From assembly GCF_900116765.1 (NCBI RefSeq), contig NZ_UETC01000006.1, positions 176,172-240,171 on the forward strand: a stretch of DNA of 64,000 nucleotides. The letters are read 5' to 3'. The position numbers and the translations under genes are program-made. Below, piece after piece: positions 26,269-34,867 of the stretch. A model generated the notes under the pieces. The model was not told the DNA's origin. It did no database searches and saw only the letters and a list, made by a program, of their open reading frames with translations. The first letter of the stretch is position 1, and the number at the start of each line of letters is the position of its first letter. The DNA is from Jannaschia seohaensis (GTDB lineage Bacteria > Pseudomonadota > Alphaproteobacteria > Rhodobacterales > Rhodobacteraceae).

Positions 26269-27210
26269 TCAGTATACCTCGATGTCGTTGATCAGGGTTG
26301 CCGTGCACATCCGGCCGACCACGCTGTCGCGCGCCGCCTGCCAGTCGAAGGTCGCCTGCACACCCTGCGGCCCGGAGATCTCGATGCGTGGACGCGGCAG
26401 GTAGACGGCGTGCACCGCGAAGGTGAAGCTTTCGCCCGAGGGCAGGACGTAGGCGAACTCCATCTCGCAGGCCTCGCCGTTGATGGCCTGCGTCACCAGC
26501 GTCTGGTCGGCGAAGCGCACCTCGATCCGGCCGGTGAGCGCCGCGATGGACGGATCCGCCCCGTCGATGCGGCCGTCCGAGCGGATGGTCTCGATCCGGT
26601 CGAGGTTGTTGGCGCAGGTGATCTCGGCCGAGACCACGTTGCCGAGTGCAGTCCCATTCCGCGTGATCGCCCCGTTGAAATGCCCGAACCGCTTCAGGTC
26701 CAGCGCGGTGGGCGTTCCGGCGCTGGTGGTCGTGCCCACCGTCTCGCCCTGCGCCACCAGCCGGGCCGTCGCGGTCAGGAGGCCGGAGCGCTGCATCTGC
26801 CAGGTGATCTGGTCGAGCACGCATCCGGAATACATCGCGTACCGCGGCACCTCTGGCATGCCGGTCTCGATCGACATAGAGGGCAGCGTCCAGGACCCCG
26901 ACTGGAACTCGTGGCTATACGGGGCTTCCACACCCGTGGTCGTGGGGGCGCCGAAGGCCGCCTTCAGCCAGAAGCCGAAGGCCTCGGCGTCGAGCGGCAC
27001 GACGACATCGCCGTCCGCCGTGACAGCGTCCTTGATCGGCGCCAGCGGATCGCGGCCGTAGCCGAGAAGTTCCGAGTTCAGCAGCGGCTGTTCGGCACCC
27101 AGCGAGGTGCTGGAGAAGGGCATGCGGGTGAAGCCGCTCGCGGGCGGCGTGCCATAGGTCGTCTCGAACGCAAGCGCCATCTGCGCCCGCGCCCCCTGGG
27201 CTCGTGCCAT
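26269..27210 (-). CDS. Major tail tube protein
   Basis: 313 residues. The N-terminus (LAFETTYGTPPASGFTRMPF) and the order of beta strands match phage tail tube proteins of the GTA gp9-like family. It contains an insertion of about 60 residues compared with shorter relatives. It is next to the chaperone, as usual. The protein forms the hexameric rings of the siphoviral tube. Confidence 0.9.
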   Translation of the reverse strand: MARAQGARAQMALAFETTYGTPPASGFTRMPFSSTSLGAEQPLLNSELLGYGRDPLAPIKDAVTADGDVVVPLDAEAFGFWLKAAFGAPTTTGVEAPYSHEFQSGSWTLPSMSIETGMPEVPRYAMYSGCVLDQITWQMQRSGLLTATARLVAQGETVGTTTSAGTPTALDLKRFGHFNGAITRNGTALGNVVSAEITCANNLDRIETIRSDGRIDGADPSIAALTGRIEVRFADQTLVTQAINGEACEMEFAYVLPSGESFTFAVHAVYLPRPRIEISGPQGVQATFDWQAARDSVVGRMCTATLINDIEVY

Positions 27211-27234
27211 GGTGTTCTCCTCGGGTTGTCGGGG

Positions 27235-27654
27235 TCAGCCGAGCGGATCGGCCGTGGAATAGTGCAGCACCACCGGGATCACGGTGGCCTTCAGACTTGC
27301 CGCGCCCTCGACCGGCAGATCGACCGGGCGCGGCGCTTCGGCCTCGACCCAGTCGCAGAGCCCGCCCAGCGTGCGGTCGGCCGCAATTGCCGTGCCGATG
27401 CTGGCGGTCAGCGTGTCGAAAGCGACATCACGGTCGGAACCCTGCACGACCGCCTCGATCTCGGTCCGGTGCTGGTAGTGGTAGCGCAGCGGCGACAGCG
27501 TCACCTCGGGCTCGCCCGGCTCGCCATCGCGCAGGATCAGCAGGCCTTCGGTCGGCACACGCTCGGGCAGCACCTCCCCGCGCAGGGCGGTGGCGGGAAG
27601 CGCCGAGAGCCGCGCATGCAGCGCGGCGAGGATCGACTCACGAATGGTTGCCAT
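27235..27654 (-). CDS. Tail terminator/completion protein
   Basis: 139 residues, with a helical N-terminus (ESILAALHARLSAL) and a strand-rich rest (YHYQHRTEIEAVVQG). It lies directly before the tail tube gene, where lambda gpU-like and GTA gp8-like terminators are found. These cap the tube and join it to the head. The function is inferred from position and size. Confidence 0.8.
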   Translation of the reverse strand: MATIRESILAALHARLSALPATALRGEVLPERVPTEGLLILRDGEPGEPEVTLSPLRYHYQHRTEIEAVVQGSDRDVAFDTLTASIGTAIAADRTLGGLCDWVEAEAPRPVDLPVEGAASLKATVIPVVLHYSTADPLG

Positions 27655-27757
27655 TTGGCGTTTCCCAAAAGACAGTTAGGGCATTGGTGGGTGGTCTTGG
27701 CTTAGGGTTGCCGCTCTCGGCCCAACAACTGTGTTTTGCTGCTGGGGGATAGGTCAG

Positions 27758-28801
27758 ATGGCGTTAGGACGACTTTGGGCTGGCCGAGTTTACGGTACAA
27801 ACACAGGTAACCTATTTACCAAGCTGGACGGCGATGATGATGCACTGAACGGCACGCTTCATCTCAACGAGCCGGGCGTCGGCGTGGTGGTCTATGCGAT
27901 TAACGGTTCCTTTGACGGCAATCAGCTTACACTAACCGGCCAGCCGCAGACGCAGATCGAAGGAGTTGCGTTTGGTCAACTCACCGCGACTGCGAGCTTG
28001 GGCGCGAGGGGAGCGCTCACCGGCGAGTGGGCAACCAGTATCGGCTCCGCCGGAACCTTCGTCCTATTCCCGCATGACCAAACCCAAGCCGTCGAAGCCG
28101 ACCCCTGCACGCTGCCAGATCAACTGCACACCGTCCGCCACCATTTCCAGGCTATCGAGGTGGATCGCCAGCAGATTACCGCCATAGCTGACGAGATCCA
28201 GCGCGATTTCAAGAACGCTCAGGTAGTCGTCACTGTAACGGCGGACACGGAGCAATCCCGATTTCTATCCGATTTCAAAACGCTCAACTTTAGTGCAGAC
28301 CGGGCCGCCGTAATAAAGCTCTACGTGCGGGAGCCCGAAGGCAATGGCTTGGACAGGATCGCCTTGGTCGAATTCGGCCCCCAGATCAACATGGCCATGA
28401 CCCAAGGCGGCGATGAGGCCTGGGTGTTGGGTATGCTTGAGAAGCTGAAGCGTAGCATCCGGCCATTGGAGCGGAGCTATACGACGAACTTCAAGAGGCT
28501 GGGCTTCGGAATCAATCAACTCCTTGTAGTCGGCGCGATTATTTTCCTGCCCGGCCTCGGCAGCCTCCGGGATCGAGCGATCCTCATGGCCGCCGTCCTT
28601 TCACTGACCTTCGCGATCAACTGGCTGCATGGCCGCTACCTTCCCTTCGCAGCGATCTATCTCGGGAAGAAGCCCACGGGCCTTTTCACGAGGTTTGCCC
28701 CGACCGCCGCCTCATGGCTCATCGCAGCTACTGCGAGTATAGTGGCTGCATTAGTGGCCGCCTATCTCCAAGGCTGGCTGGCAATCCCCTCTGCGAGATA
28801 G
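27758..28801 (+). CDS. Unknown membrane protein encoded as phage cargo (moron) on the opposite strand
   Basis: 347 residues from ATG 27758, with AGG about 7 bases upstream; an in-frame GTG at 27731 is an alternative. Residues 1-105 are strand-rich with a conserved-looking WAGRVYGTNTGN, then repeated G-T-L and G-x-F-D-G turns, as in a small beta-barrel. Residues of about 150-235 look alpha/beta. Membrane helices lie at about 250-268, 273-290 and 315-340. It has its own upstream gap (27655-27757) and lower GC than its neighbours, so it is probably independently transcribed in the lysogen. Beta-domain plus membrane-anchor proteins are common exclusion or abortive-infection effectors, so a role against other phages is possible. 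No family is recognised. Confidence 0.75.
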   Translation: MALGRLWAGRVYGTNTGNLFTKLDGDDDALNGTLHLNEPGVGVVVYAINGSFDGNQLTLTGQPQTQIEGVAFGQLTATASLGARGALTGEWATSIGSAGTFVLFPHDQTQAVEADPCTLPDQLHTVRHHFQAIEVDRQQITAIADEIQRDFKNAQVVVTVTADTEQSRFLSDFKTLNFSADRAAVIKLYVREPEGNGLDRIALVEFGPQINMAMTQGGDEAWVLGMLEKLKRSIRPLERSYTTNFKRLGFGINQLLVVGAIIFLPGLGSLRDRAILMAAVLSLTFAINWLHGRYLPFAAIYLGKKPTGLFTRFAPTAASWLIAATASIVAALVAAYLQGWLAIPSAR

Positions 28802-28819
28802 TGAACTGGAAACGGCGCG

Positions 28820-29458
28820 CTACAGCCAACTTCTTACCTCCACCCAGTTCGCCACGATCAGCCCGGGCACGCTGTCGAGCGAACGCTCGGCGTCCCGGTC
28901 GAGATCCAGCCGCTTAGGCAGCTTGACTTGCGGCACCAGCAGGAAGATCGGCGCGGTTACCTGGTTCCGACCGGTCTTCGCGCGCGACGCCACCGCCTGG
29001 CCGCGTTTGTTGATCCGGGCGCGGTCGGCGACCAGAAGGCTCGGGCCGCGGCGGCGGTAGACGAAGCGGAGACGCAGGCCCCGACGGCGTTCCCATTCGC
29101 CGGGGGTGAGCTTGGCACCTCGGAGGCCGCGTCCGGCGGCCTCGGTCGGGATTGCGAGCCAGAAGCCATCCTTGGAGCGGATCAGCGGGCCGGTGTCGTG
29201 GGCGCCGATGATGACGGGAGCCTTGGACCAGACCAGCGCCGCGGCGTTCAGGCTCTCGCCGGCCTTGGGATAGGTCTGGCTCCGGATCGAGTTCGCCAGC
29301 CGTCGGCCTAGCCCTGCGCCGGTGATCTGGCCACGCCAGGCGGTCTTGAGCCCGGTCCCGGCCTCGCGCATGGCGGCGGTGACGGCCTTCTCGCCAGCCT
29401 TCACCTCGGCGGCCATGGCGGCGACGAGGTCCGGCGTGATGTCGAGTTTCAGTTTCAC
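28820..29458 (-). CDS. Head-tail connector/minor tail protein, DUF6441-like
   Basis: 212 residues from a GTG that overlaps the previous stop as GTGA. The N-terminal helix (AAMAAEVKAGEKAVTAAMREAGTGLKTAWRGQI) followed by basic beta strands (LRLRFVYRRRGPSLLV) fits the DUF6441/HK97 gp10-like neck proteins found between head-tail joining and tail terminator genes. The moron gene separates it from the tail terminator. Confidence 0.75.
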   Translation of the reverse strand: MKLKLDITPDLVAAMAAEVKAGEKAVTAAMREAGTGLKTAWRGQITGAGLGRRLANSIRSQTYPKAGESLNAAALVWSKAPVIIGAHDTGPLIRSKDGFWLAIPTEAAGRGLRGAKLTPGEWERRRGLRLRFVYRRRGPSLLVADRARINKRGQAVASRAKTGRNQVTAPIFLLVPQVKLPKRLDLDRDAERSLDSVPGLIVANWVEVRSWL

Positions 29459-29769
29459 GCAGGCCTCAGATCCACGGTCCAGACCAGCCGCTCGCGGTCG
29501 CGGACGGGTTCGCCCTGGATGAGGAAGGCCTCGCCGTCGATCTCGATGCGGTCGCCGGGACGCGGGTTGGCCACCTCGGAAAGGCGCAGATCGAGCCGGG
29601 TGCTCTCCGACCAGATCCGCGCCTCGCCGAAGCCGGTAACGTCATCGGGCCGGCGCAGGATCGCCCGGACCAGCGAGGACGCGCCGCCCTCCGCTGTGTA
29701 GACGATGTCGCGCGCGAGATGCGCATCCGCGAAGAGCGCGTCGAGGGCGGATGCGAACGCGCTGGTCAT
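29455..29769 (-). CDS. Head-tail joining protein
   Basis: 104 residues, strand-rich, ending IEIDGEAFLIQGEPVRDRERLVWTVDLR, typical of lambda FII/Gifsy-2-like head-tail joining proteins. Its position after the capsid gene and before the neck protein supports this. It joins the portal vertex to the tail. Confidence 0.8.
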   Translation of the reverse strand: MTSAFASALDALFADAHLARDIVYTAEGGASSLVRAILRRPDDVTGFGEARIWSESTRLDLRLSEVANPRPGDRIEIDGEAFLIQGEPVRDRERLVWTVDLRPA

Positions 29770-29784
29770 AGCTATACTGCTCCC

Positions 29785-30630
29785 ATGAAACAGGAATCGA
29801 ATTCAGAACGCCCGACGAGGATCCGAGCCGTTCAAGCTCTTTCAGAGGCTTTCGTTCACCAGCACCCGGACACATCTCTCGACCCGAAGGGCTACGTTGC
29901 AGATTTTCGCGACACCCTGCTTCCGCAGGTCACGCTGAAGGATTTCGAAGCAGACCTGTCTTCGGGCGACGGCAACGAGCTGGAAACCAAGTTTCGGGCG
30001 GCCCATTCTTCATCAGGGCTGGCGGTCAACTGCTTCGCGCCGTTTCGGAGCCGGATCGCCGACCTCGCCATGCCGATGGGTGCCGGTTTCGACGATCTTC
30101 GCTTCGAACGGAAATGCCCCACCGGACTCCGCGGCGGCCGTGCACCCAACCTGGACGTCGTGCTTTCGGGCCCCGGCGGCGTGGTCGGGATCGAGTCCAA
30201 GCTGACCGAACACTTGTCGGCCCACCGGGCCGAATTCTCGCACGCCTACGAGGAGCAGATCAGGGACACGCGGCGCGATCAGGGATACTTTCGCGAGATG
30301 CTGCGCCTCCGGGATCGGCCAGACAAGTACACCTGGCTCGACGCTGCGCAGCTTATCAAGCATGCGTTCGGACTGGCACGCAGCTTCCCCGACCGACCGG
30401 TGACGCTGCTTTATCTGTTCTGGGAGCCCGCGAACCCAACCGCCGGTCCCGAGTTTGTGGCCCATCGAGACGAGATCGAGGAGTTCAGGGCGCGCGTGGC
30501 AGGATCATCGCCGGCGTTCGAGGCGATGAGCTATCCCGAACTCTGGCGCTTCTGGCAGGATACCGAACCGGCCGACTGGCTGGTCCGGCATCTCAGCGAT
30601 CTTCACGCCCGATACGGCGTCACGCTCTGA
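29785..30630 (+). CDS. PD-(D/E)XK nuclease-like cargo gene on the opposite strand
   Basis: 281 residues from ATG 29785. Residues around 124-139 read PNLDVVL, nine residues, GIESKLTE, the D...ExK signature of PD-(D/E)XK nucleases, with a possible upstream Glu in GNELETKF (about 63-70). The rest is helical with aromatic patches. It sits between the head-tail joining and major capsid genes, transcribed against them, and ends 1 base from the capsid stop. Such nucleases in prophages often act as restriction-like exclusion factors, which is an inference. An in-frame GTG or other start upstream of 29785 would run into the head-tail gene and is less likely. Confidence 0.75.
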   Translation: MKQESNSERPTRIRAVQALSEAFVHQHPDTSLDPKGYVADFRDTLLPQVTLKDFEADLSSGDGNELETKFRAAHSSSGLAVNCFAPFRSRIADLAMPMGAGFDDLRFERKCPTGLRGGRAPNLDVVLSGPGGVVGIESKLTEHLSAHRAEFSHAYEEQIRDTRRDQGYFREMLRLRDRPDKYTWLDAAQLIKHAFGLARSFPDRPVTLLYLFWEPANPTAGPEFVAHRDEIEEFRARVAGSSPAFEAMSYPELWRFWQDTEPADWLVRHLSDLHARYGVTL

Positions 30631-30631
30631 C

Positions 30632-31645
30632 TCAGGTCCGCCGTGCCGAGCGCAACACCTGCGGCCGTGTGCAGATCGGGAGCGGGTTGCTCTCGATCTC
30701 CAGCCGCACCCATTCGTCGCGGTCCCGGTCGGGGATCGTCCGGGCATAGAGCGGCTGGCCCAGCGTGTTCACCGTCTCGAAGGTGTCGGCTGGCGCGTAG
30801 TAGATCTCGAAGAGCCCCTCGATACCCTCGGGGTAGAAGAACGCCTTGTCGGTCGGCACCGTGAAGCCGACGCCGCCCCGGTAGCGCCGGAAGGTGATGC
30901 CGCCGAAGCTGACCTCGTCCGCCACGCGACCGCGAAGATCGGCTGCCGCGGCGGTGTTGAGATAGGTCTCCCGCACCTCCTTGTGGGCCACGAGATCGGC
31001 GAAGAAGGCCGAGCCGCATTCGGCACGCACCTGCACGGCGCCGGCCGAGAGCCCTCCCATCGAGTCCTCCACGCTCTCGATGAGCGCCTGGCAGCGCTTG
31101 CGAAGCGCCCCCGAGGCTGGGCTCGCGTTGTCGAGGTCGAAGTCGATCTCGGCCGCCGGCGTGATGCCGAACTCAGTGAAATAGTTCACGACCGTCGCGT
31201 GGTCCTTCGGGTCCTTCACCAGCCCCTGGATGCCGTTCAGGAGGTGGTACTCGAAGGTCGTCTCGGCATCCTGGCGGAGCTTGCGCAGCCGATAGGCCAC
31301 CTCGGTCTGCACCTGCTGGGTGGCGCTTTCCGATCCGAAGTCGCGGACGGACTGGATCTCCGAGGCCCAGAGCACGTCCTGCTTCTTGAACTGGCGGCAG
31401 ACGAAGGCACGCATCTCTCGGCGGTCGGGCACCTGCTGCTCGTAAGCCGAACCACGCTCCGAGAACGGGATCAGCGAGAGCGTGCCGTCGCGGCTTTCGA
31501 TCACGACGGTGCGGGAACGCACGCCGCGCGGGCTGAAGAGGTTCGAGCCCGAGAGCAGTGCCGGCTTGAAGGGAATGTTCTCGAGCGCACGGGTGAGCTC
31601 GACGATGGTGAAGGCATCGCCTTCGAAGATGTCCATGGTGGCCAT
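30632..31645 (-). CDS. Major capsid protein, lambda E family
   Basis: 337 residues from ATG 31645. The pattern ALLSGSNLFSPRGVRSRTVVIESRDGTLSLIP, the central helix-rich part and the C-terminal TFETVNTLGQPLYARTIPD match the phage major capsid protein E family. It forms the HK97-fold shell. It is preceded by a decoration protein and a protease, as in lambda. The two genes after it are separated by the nuclease moron. Confidence 0.93.
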   Translation of the reverse strand: MATMDIFEGDAFTIVELTRALENIPFKPALLSGSNLFSPRGVRSRTVVIESRDGTLSLIPFSERGSAYEQQVPDRREMRAFVCRQFKKQDVLWASEIQSVRDFGSESATQQVQTEVAYRLRKLRQDAETTFEYHLLNGIQGLVKDPKDHATVVNYFTEFGITPAAEIDFDLDNASPASGALRKRCQALIESVEDSMGGLSAGAVQVRAECGSAFFADLVAHKEVRETYLNTAAAADLRGRVADEVSFGGITFRRYRGGVGFTVPTDKAFFYPEGIEGLFEIYYAPADTFETVNTLGQPLYARTIPDRDRDEWVRLEIESNPLPICTRPQVLRSARRT

Positions 31646-31665
31646 GAGGATGCCTCCTGTCGTGA

Positions 31666-31709
31666 GCGCGCCAGGCAAAAGTGGACGCCGGTTTTGCGTC
31701 CGGGCGCGC
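31666..31709 (-). other. Two-part stem-loop between decoration and capsid genes
   Basis: Outer arms GCGCGCC (31666-31672) and GGCGCGC (31703-31709) enclose an inner pair GGACGC (31683-31688) and GCGTCC (31696-31701). The structure lies in the only sizeable gap (82 bp) of the head operon. It could be an RNA processing or stability element that sets capsid mRNA level, or a weak terminator without a T-tract. Confidence 0.55.
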
Positions 31710-31727
31710 GTGAATAAGGGAATTGGG

Positions 31728-32093
31728 TCAGCGGACGAGGATGCCCGCGGCGAGGAGCGCCGTGTGGGCGGCCGCGGTCTCCCCCTCGCTGGGCGTGCCG
31801 GCGAAGACGAGGTCGTGGCGGTTGACGATTGCGGGGCCGCGGACGAGAGCGACGGCCGGCGCATCGCCACCGGACGCATCCGCCTTGCCCCAGAGCACGG
31901 CGACGACGGTCTCGGTGCCGTCGACGGCGGCCGGATCGTGGGCGGCGTACTTGCCCGAGGCGGTGATCTTGCCGAGCACGGTGCCGGGCTCGAGCGTGCC
32001 GGCGGCGACGGTGATCGTCTCGCGGGTGTAGTCGCGGAAGGCTTCCCAGACGAGGAAGCCGCCGGGGTGCGTGCCTTCGACGAGCGTGGTCAT
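31728..32093 (-). CDS. Head decoration protein, lambda D family
   Basis: 121 residues, with GGFLVWEAFRDYTRETITVAAGTLEPGTVLGKIT and a glycine/alanine-rich rest, as in the lambda gpD family. The protein stabilises the expanded capsid as trimers. It lies between protease and capsid genes in the lambda order. Confidence 0.92.
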   Translation of the reverse strand: MTTLVEGTHPGGFLVWEAFRDYTRETITVAAGTLEPGTVLGKITASGKYAAHDPAAVDGTETVVAVLWGKADASGGDAPAVALVRGPAIVNRHDLVFAGTPSEGETAAAHTALLAAGILVR

Positions 32094-32097
32094 GGTG

Positions 32098-33078
32098 TCA
32101 TCCTTTCAGCTTGAAGGTGCGGGCGACGATCTCGCCCCAGGGGCGCGCGGCCGAGGACCGGCCGGGCTGCGGGTGATGGGGCGCGATCTCGGGCTCGGCT
32201 TCGGCCTTCGCGGCCAGGAGTGCCGCGCGCACCTCGTCGAGGCTCGCGTCCTGTTCGAGGAAGCGACCTGCCATCTGCGGCTGGCCCGCAAGGCGGCAGA
32301 GATCGATGACGGCCCGGGCGTGGCCGATGGCCTCTGCGCGGATCGTGGCGGGGTCCGGCGGCGCGCCGCTCGGCGGCGGCGAATTGGCTGGTGGCTGAGG
32401 CGCGCCGGGGGCGGCATCCTGCTCGTCGTCGGCACCAGACAGCTGATCGCCTTCAGCGTCGCCGTCGGTCTCCTCGTCCGCTTCGATAGCCTCGACCAGC
32501 ACCGGCGGCGCGTTGCGGAAGCGCCCGATGTCGAAGTTCGCGGCGATCCGGACAGGCTCGATCAGCCGGTCAGCGAAGCCCTGCGCCACCGCGTCCGCGG
32601 CGTCGAACCAGGTCTCGGCGGCCATCAGCGCGGAGACCTCCTCCGGCGTCCGGCCGGATTTCGCGGCGTAGCCGGAAACGAGGCTGCCCTTCACCTTGTC
32701 GAGCGCCTCGGCCATGGCACGCATGTCCTCGGCCGTGCCCATCACGAGGCCCGCCGGATCGTGGATCATCAGGAAGGCGTTCTCGGGCATGACGATCTCG
32801 TCGCCCGCCATTGCGATGTAGGAGGCGGCCGAGGCGGCGATGCCGTCGATCCAGACCGTGACCGTGCCCTCGTGGCGCTTGATCGCATTGTGGATCGCGA
32901 CCGCATCGAAGACCGAGCCGCCGGGGCTGTTCAGCCGCAGATCGATGGGCGTGCCCTCAGGCAGCGCGCCCAGTTCGGCGAGAAAACCCTTCGCCGAGAC
33001 CCCGTAGGCGCCGATCTCGTCATAGATCGCCACTTCCGCACCGGTCCCCCGGGCGCGGATCGCATACCAGCTTGCCAT
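32098..33078 (-). CDS. Head maturation protease, ClpP-like
   Basis: 326 residues from ATG 33078. The first 200 residues have the ClpP fold, with LNSPGGSVFDA, the nucleophile serine in IAASAASYIAMAG and the histidine in LMIHDPAG. The C-terminal 130 residues are acidic then proline-rich and probably act as the scaffold, as in lambda C/Nu3-type proteins. It cleaves capsid-associated proteins during head assembly. Confidence 0.92.
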   Translation of the reverse strand: MASWYAIRARGTGAEVAIYDEIGAYGVSAKGFLAELGALPEGTPIDLRLNSPGGSVFDAVAIHNAIKRHEGTVTVWIDGIAASAASYIAMAGDEIVMPENAFLMIHDPAGLVMGTAEDMRAMAEALDKVKGSLVSGYAAKSGRTPEEVSALMAAETWFDAADAVAQGFADRLIEPVRIAANFDIGRFRNAPPVLVEAIEADEETDGDAEGDQLSGADDEQDAAPGAPQPPANSPPPSGAPPDPATIRAEAIGHARAVIDLCRLAGQPQMAGRFLEQDASLDEVRAALLAAKAEAEPEIAPHHPQPGRSSAARPWGEIVARTFKLKG

Positions 33079-33082
33079 GTCG

Positions 33083-34645
33083 TCACTCCTGTTCGGTGGC
33101 CGGATCGGTCGCCGCGGCGCCGTCGTCCGTATCGTTGCCGGCGCCATTGCCGGGCTCGGCACGCGTCGCCGGCTTCGCACGGGCGCCTTGCGTCTCGCCG
33201 GGGTTCGTGCGGTAGCGCAGGCCCAGCTCCGCGGCACGGGCGGCGTCCGCGGCATTCTCGCGGTCCACTTCCTCGATGTCGTAGCCGGTCGCCTCGACCA
33301 CCTTGCGCCGCGAGGTGATGCCGGCCTCCATTGCCAGCACCTGCGCCTGGATGTCCTTCAGCGGATCGACCCAGTCCCAGCGCGGCGGGATCCATTGCAC
33401 CGGCCGCACCGTCGCGGGATCGGCATCGAGCGCGCCCGAGAGCACCGCCGTTTCCAGCCAGCGCTGCCAGACCGCGCGGCAGAACTGGTGCACGATCACG
33501 CCATGCTGCAGCTGGCCGATGCGGCGGCGGAACTCGACGAGTTCGGCGCGCAGAGACGAGTAGTTCGCCTGCCGCACATCCCCGGTGACGAGGTGATACG
33601 GCAGCCCCAGCGAGGCCGAGACCGCCAGCAGCGTCCGGTACTGGAACGCTTCGTAGCCGCCGCCGACATCGGCCGGCGACGAGAACTTCACGTCCTCGCC
33701 CGGCAGCAGCACCTGCATCGTGCCGGGCTCGAGGCTCGCGATGGCAGCCCCGTCCAGATCGGCCTCTGCCTCGCCAATCATGGGTTCTTCCGGCGCCGTC
33801 TTGGTGATGAAGCCGGCGAACATCGCCGCGGTCTTCTTCCGGTCGAGCTCGGCGTCGTCATACTGGTCGAGCAGGAACAGCCGCACCATCGCCGGCGCGA
33901 TATGCGGCAGCCCCCGGATCTGGCCCGCGTCGATGGGGCGGTAGATGTGCAGCACATCGCCTGCCGGCACGCGCACCGTCTCCGGGATGACCGCCCCCTG
34001 ATCGGTGCTGTCGCCCGGGTGGCGGCGGCGGAAGTGGTAGGCCACGCGCCGGCCGATCGCATCGAACTCGATCCCGCAGCGGATGCGGTTGCCGTTGGCC
34101 GCGGCTTCGGTCTTCTCGAAGGGCAGCATTTCCGACTGGAGAAGCTGCAGCTGCAGCGGCACCAGCAGCCCGTCCTCGGCCCGGCGCGGGCGCAGCCGGA
34201 CGAAGCATTCGCCGGCGACGAACATCTCGCGCGCGACCATGGCCTGCAGGCCGTAGAAGTCGGTCAGCCCGTCCGCATCGGCCTCGTCGGTCCAGGCGAG
34301 CCAGAGCCGCTGAACCCGTTCGCGGAGATCCGCGTATCCGATGAGCGAGGACGGCTTGATCCCGTCCCCGACAAGGTTCGCCGCGAAGGCCTCGCAGGCA
34401 TTGGCGGCATAGCCGTTGGTTACCACCAACTCGCGCGATCGCGCGAGCAGACGCGGGCCACCGGAGGCGACCAGCGCGTTGATGTTCTCGAGCGGCGGGT
34501 TCCACCCGCGCAGCCGGCGCTTCGCCATCGCACCTTCGAGGCGGGCGCGCAGTCCGGAGGGACCGTGGCTCTGGGGGAGCCGCGACAGCCCGGAGGACGC
34601 GGGGCCGCCGGCCGACCGGCGGCGGAAACGGTCCAAGAGGCCCAT
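33083..34645 (-). CDS. Portal protein, lambda family
   Basis: 520 residues. Family features include NALVASGGPRLLARSRELVVTNGYAANACEAF near the start and LPYHLVTGDVRQANYSSLRAELVEFRR in the middle. Portals form the dodecameric DNA gate. The stop is only 4 bases from the protease start. It ends in an acidic, asparagine- and aspartate-rich tail. Confidence 0.94.
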   Translation of the reverse strand: MGLLDRFRRRSAGGPASSGLSRLPQSHGPSGLRARLEGAMAKRRLRGWNPPLENINALVASGGPRLLARSRELVVTNGYAANACEAFAANLVGDGIKPSSLIGYADLRERVQRLWLAWTDEADADGLTDFYGLQAMVAREMFVAGECFVRLRPRRAEDGLLVPLQLQLLQSEMLPFEKTEAAANGNRIRCGIEFDAIGRRVAYHFRRRHPGDSTDQGAVIPETVRVPAGDVLHIYRPIDAGQIRGLPHIAPAMVRLFLLDQYDDAELDRKKTAAMFAGFITKTAPEEPMIGEAEADLDGAAIASLEPGTMQVLLPGEDVKFSSPADVGGGYEAFQYRTLLAVSASLGLPYHLVTGDVRQANYSSLRAELVEFRRRIGQLQHGVIVHQFCRAVWQRWLETAVLSGALDADPATVRPVQWIPPRWDWVDPLKDIQAQVLAMEAGITSRRKVVEATGYDIEEVDRENAADAARAAELGLRYRTNPGETQGARAKPATRAEPGNGAGNDTDDGAAATDPATEQE

Positions 34646-34648
34646 CGA

Positions 34649-34864
34649 TCAGAGCCCCTTGGCCGTCGTCACGCGCAGCTGCCGGACGATCCGGCGCCCC
34701 TCGGCCGTTGCGATCTCGCGGTCCAGCGCCTCCATGGCCCGGTCGATCTCGGCGACGCTGCGATAGTCCACGGTCTTGCCGTCATAGCTGACCCGCGCCA
34801 CGCCCGAGGACCGCTGCGCGGTCAGGGCGTCGCGCCGGGCGCGGAGCTCTGCGGCCGTGGCCAT
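34649..34864 (-). CDS. gpW-like head-tail joining protein
   Basis: 71 residues: a helix (AAELRARRDALTAQRSSG), a short beta hairpin with VSYDGKTVDYRSVAEI, and a second helix. This is the gpW pattern. It lies between terminase and portal, the position of lambda W. The protein binds the portal after DNA packaging. Confidence 0.88.
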   Translation of the reverse strand: MATAAELRARRDALTAQRSSGVARVSYDGKTVDYRSVAEIDRAMEALDREIATAEGRRIVRQLRVTTAKGL

Positions 34865-34867
34865 TGA

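Noticed and set aside
25829..26824. 331-codon frame including the tail chaperone
   Set aside because: The part before ATG 26266 overlaps the tail tube gene and is a shadow; only the last 145 codons are real.
32071..33318. Plus-strand open frame of 415 codons
   Set aside because: Antisense to the protease gene, with arginine/glycine bias and no recognisable fold.
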